DNA of 64,000 nt, from NCBI RefSeq assembly GCF_001647715.1, contig NZ_CP015600.1, positions 3,782,001-3,846,000 of the forward strand, written 5' to 3'. Below are positions 63,091-64,000 of the stretch, one piece after another. Positions within the stretch are counted from its first letter, which is position 1; each line of letters starts with the position of its first letter. The notes under the pieces were generated by a model. The model was not told the origin of the DNA and did not search any database. It saw nothing but the letters and a program-made list of their open reading frames with translations. A program made the position numbers and the translations under genes. The DNA comes from Pseudomonas antarctica. GTDB lineage: Bacteria > Pseudomonadota > Gammaproteobacteria > Pseudomonadales > Pseudomonadaceae.

Positions 63091-64000
63091 ATGACTACAG
63101 GCAGTGCTCTGTACATCCCGCCTTATAAGGCAGACGACCAGGATGTGGTCGTCGAACTCAATAACCGTTTTGGCCCTGACGCCTTCACCGCCCAGGCCAC
63201 ACGTACCGGTATGCCGGTGCTGTGGGTGGCGCGTGCCAAGCTCGTCGAAGTCCTGACGTTCCTGCGCAACCTGCCCAAGCCGTACGTCATGCTTTATGAC
63301 CTGCATGGCGTGGACGAGCGGCTGCGCACCAAGCGCCAGGGGCTGCCGAGCGGCGCCGATTTCACCGTGTTCTATCACCTGTTGTCGATCGAACGTAACA
63401 GCGACGTGATGATCAAGGTCGCCCTCTCCGAAAGCGACCTGAGCGTGCCGACCGTGACCGGTATCTGGCCGAACGCCAGCTGGTACGAGCGTGAAGTCTG
63501 GGACATGTTCGGTATCGACTTCCCCGGCCACCCGCACCTGACGCGCATCATGATGCCGCCAACCTGGGAAGGTCACCCGCTGCGCAAGGACTACCCTGCG
63601 CGCGCCACCGAATTCGATCCGTTCAGCCTGACGCTCGCCAAGCAACAGCTTGAAGAAGAGGCTGCACGCTTCCGTCCGGAAGACTGGGGCATGAAGCGCT
63701 CCGGCACCAACGAGGACTACATGTTCCTCAACCTGGGCCCGAACCACCCTTCGGCTCACGGTGCCTTCCGCATCATCCTGCAACTGGACGGCGAAGAAAT
63801 CGTCGACTGCGTGCCTGACGTCGGCTACCACCACCGTGGTGCCGAGAAGATGGCCGAGCGCCAGTCCTGGCACAGTTTCATCCCGTACACCGACCGTATC
63901 GACTACCTCGGCGGCGTGATGAACAACCTGCCGTACGTGCTCTCGGTCGAGAAGCTGGCCGGTATCAAGGTACCGGACCGCGTCGACACCATCCGCATCA
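63091..64000 (+). CDS. nuoCD: NADH-quinone oxidoreductase subunit CD (fused), 3' end beyond window
   Basis: 303 codons are present. The NuoC part (about 1-190) has [21 protein letters not shown]; a linker ([17 protein letters not shown]) joins it to the NuoD part starting [17 protein letters not shown] with [12 protein letters not shown]. The fused form is normal for pseudomonads and E. coli. The gene is cut by the window edge. Confidence 0.95.
   Translation, partial: MTTGSALYIPPYKADDQDVVVELNNRFGPDAFTAQATRTGMPVLWVARAKLVEVLTFLRNLPKPYVMLYDLHGVDERLRTKRQGLPSGADFTVFYHLLSIERNSDVMIKVALSESDLSVPTVTGIWPNASWYEREVWDMFGIDFPGHPHLTRIMMPPTWEGHPLRKDYPARATEFDPFSLTLAKQQLEEEAARFRPEDWGMKRSGTNEDYMFLNLGPNHPSAHGAFRIILQLDGEEIVDCVPDVGYHHRGAEKMAERQSWHSFIPYTDRIDYLGGVMNNLPYVLSVEKLAGIKVPDRVDTIRI

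Overview
The window is chromosomal DNA of a Pseudomonas of the P. fluorescens group. The evidence is gene content and order (murB-ptp-kdsB-trm112-lpxK-exbD-exbB-comEC; gacS; cysG-serS-crcB-rarA-lolA-ftsK; aat-ate-infA-clpA-clpS-cspD-icd-idh; mnmA-hflD-purB; aceA; nuoA-nuoB-nuoCD), a 917-residue GacS, and dispersed REP palindromes carrying the GTGGGAG...GCTTGC core typical of fluorescent pseudomonads.

Bases 1 to about 9,900 are an accessory island ending at the 3' end of a tRNA-Ser(UGA) gene. It is a decayed prophage. It holds a left-hand integrase scrap (79-240), lysis-region and small cargo genes on the minus strand (340-2029), a DUF1133 protein, a cro-like repressor and a divergent cI gene broken by an in-frame stop, then cargo (alpha/beta hydrolase, glycine-zipper protein, hemerythrin, a membrane protein of unknown function), and a 5'-truncated integrase beside the tRNA. 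Replication, packaging, head and tail genes are absent. Two integrase remnants in the same orientation suggest more than one integration at this tRNA.

From 10 to 25.4 kb the core chromosome begins: yccA; a minus-strand run of overlapping envelope genes (murB, tyrosine phosphatase, kdsB, trm112-like, lpxK, exbD, exbB, comEC); a DUF2062 protein; an OmpR-type two-component pair; then gacS, ldhA and two small genes (a CxxC protein and a META-domain lipoprotein).

From 25.5 to 35.5 kb are mostly small metabolic and stress genes: TlpA-like lipoprotein, arsC, wrbA, DUF2069, a 3-methyladenine glycosylase I homologue, ttcA, a Yip1-like membrane protein, SprT-like, CoA transferase, the tusDCBE sulfur relay coupled to a trpD2-like gene, and a glutathionyl-hydroquinone reductase. 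Several REPINs lie between these genes.

From 35.6 to 50 kb are cysG-serS-crcB-rarA-lolA-ftsK on the minus strand, then aat-ate-infA, then clpA-clpS, cspD and icd. Aat, Ate, ClpS and ClpA together make a complete bacterial N-degron pathway. From 50.6 to 64 kb are idh (divergent from icd), nudJ-mnmA-hflD, purB, roxA with a GNAT gene, an orphan secretin-N-like protein, aceA behind a long leader with a 26-bp palindrome, and the start of the nuo operon (nuoA, nuoB, nuoCD cut by the window end).

No CRISPR array, intact insertion sequence or plainly new multi-gene system was found. The most informative oddities are the three evenly spaced operators in the prophage switch with a broken repressor, the duplicated integrase remnants at the tRNA, candidate AlgU-type and sigma-54-type promoters in the cargo, the palindrome and long leader upstream of aceA, and a nearly identical REPIN pair 31 kb apart.
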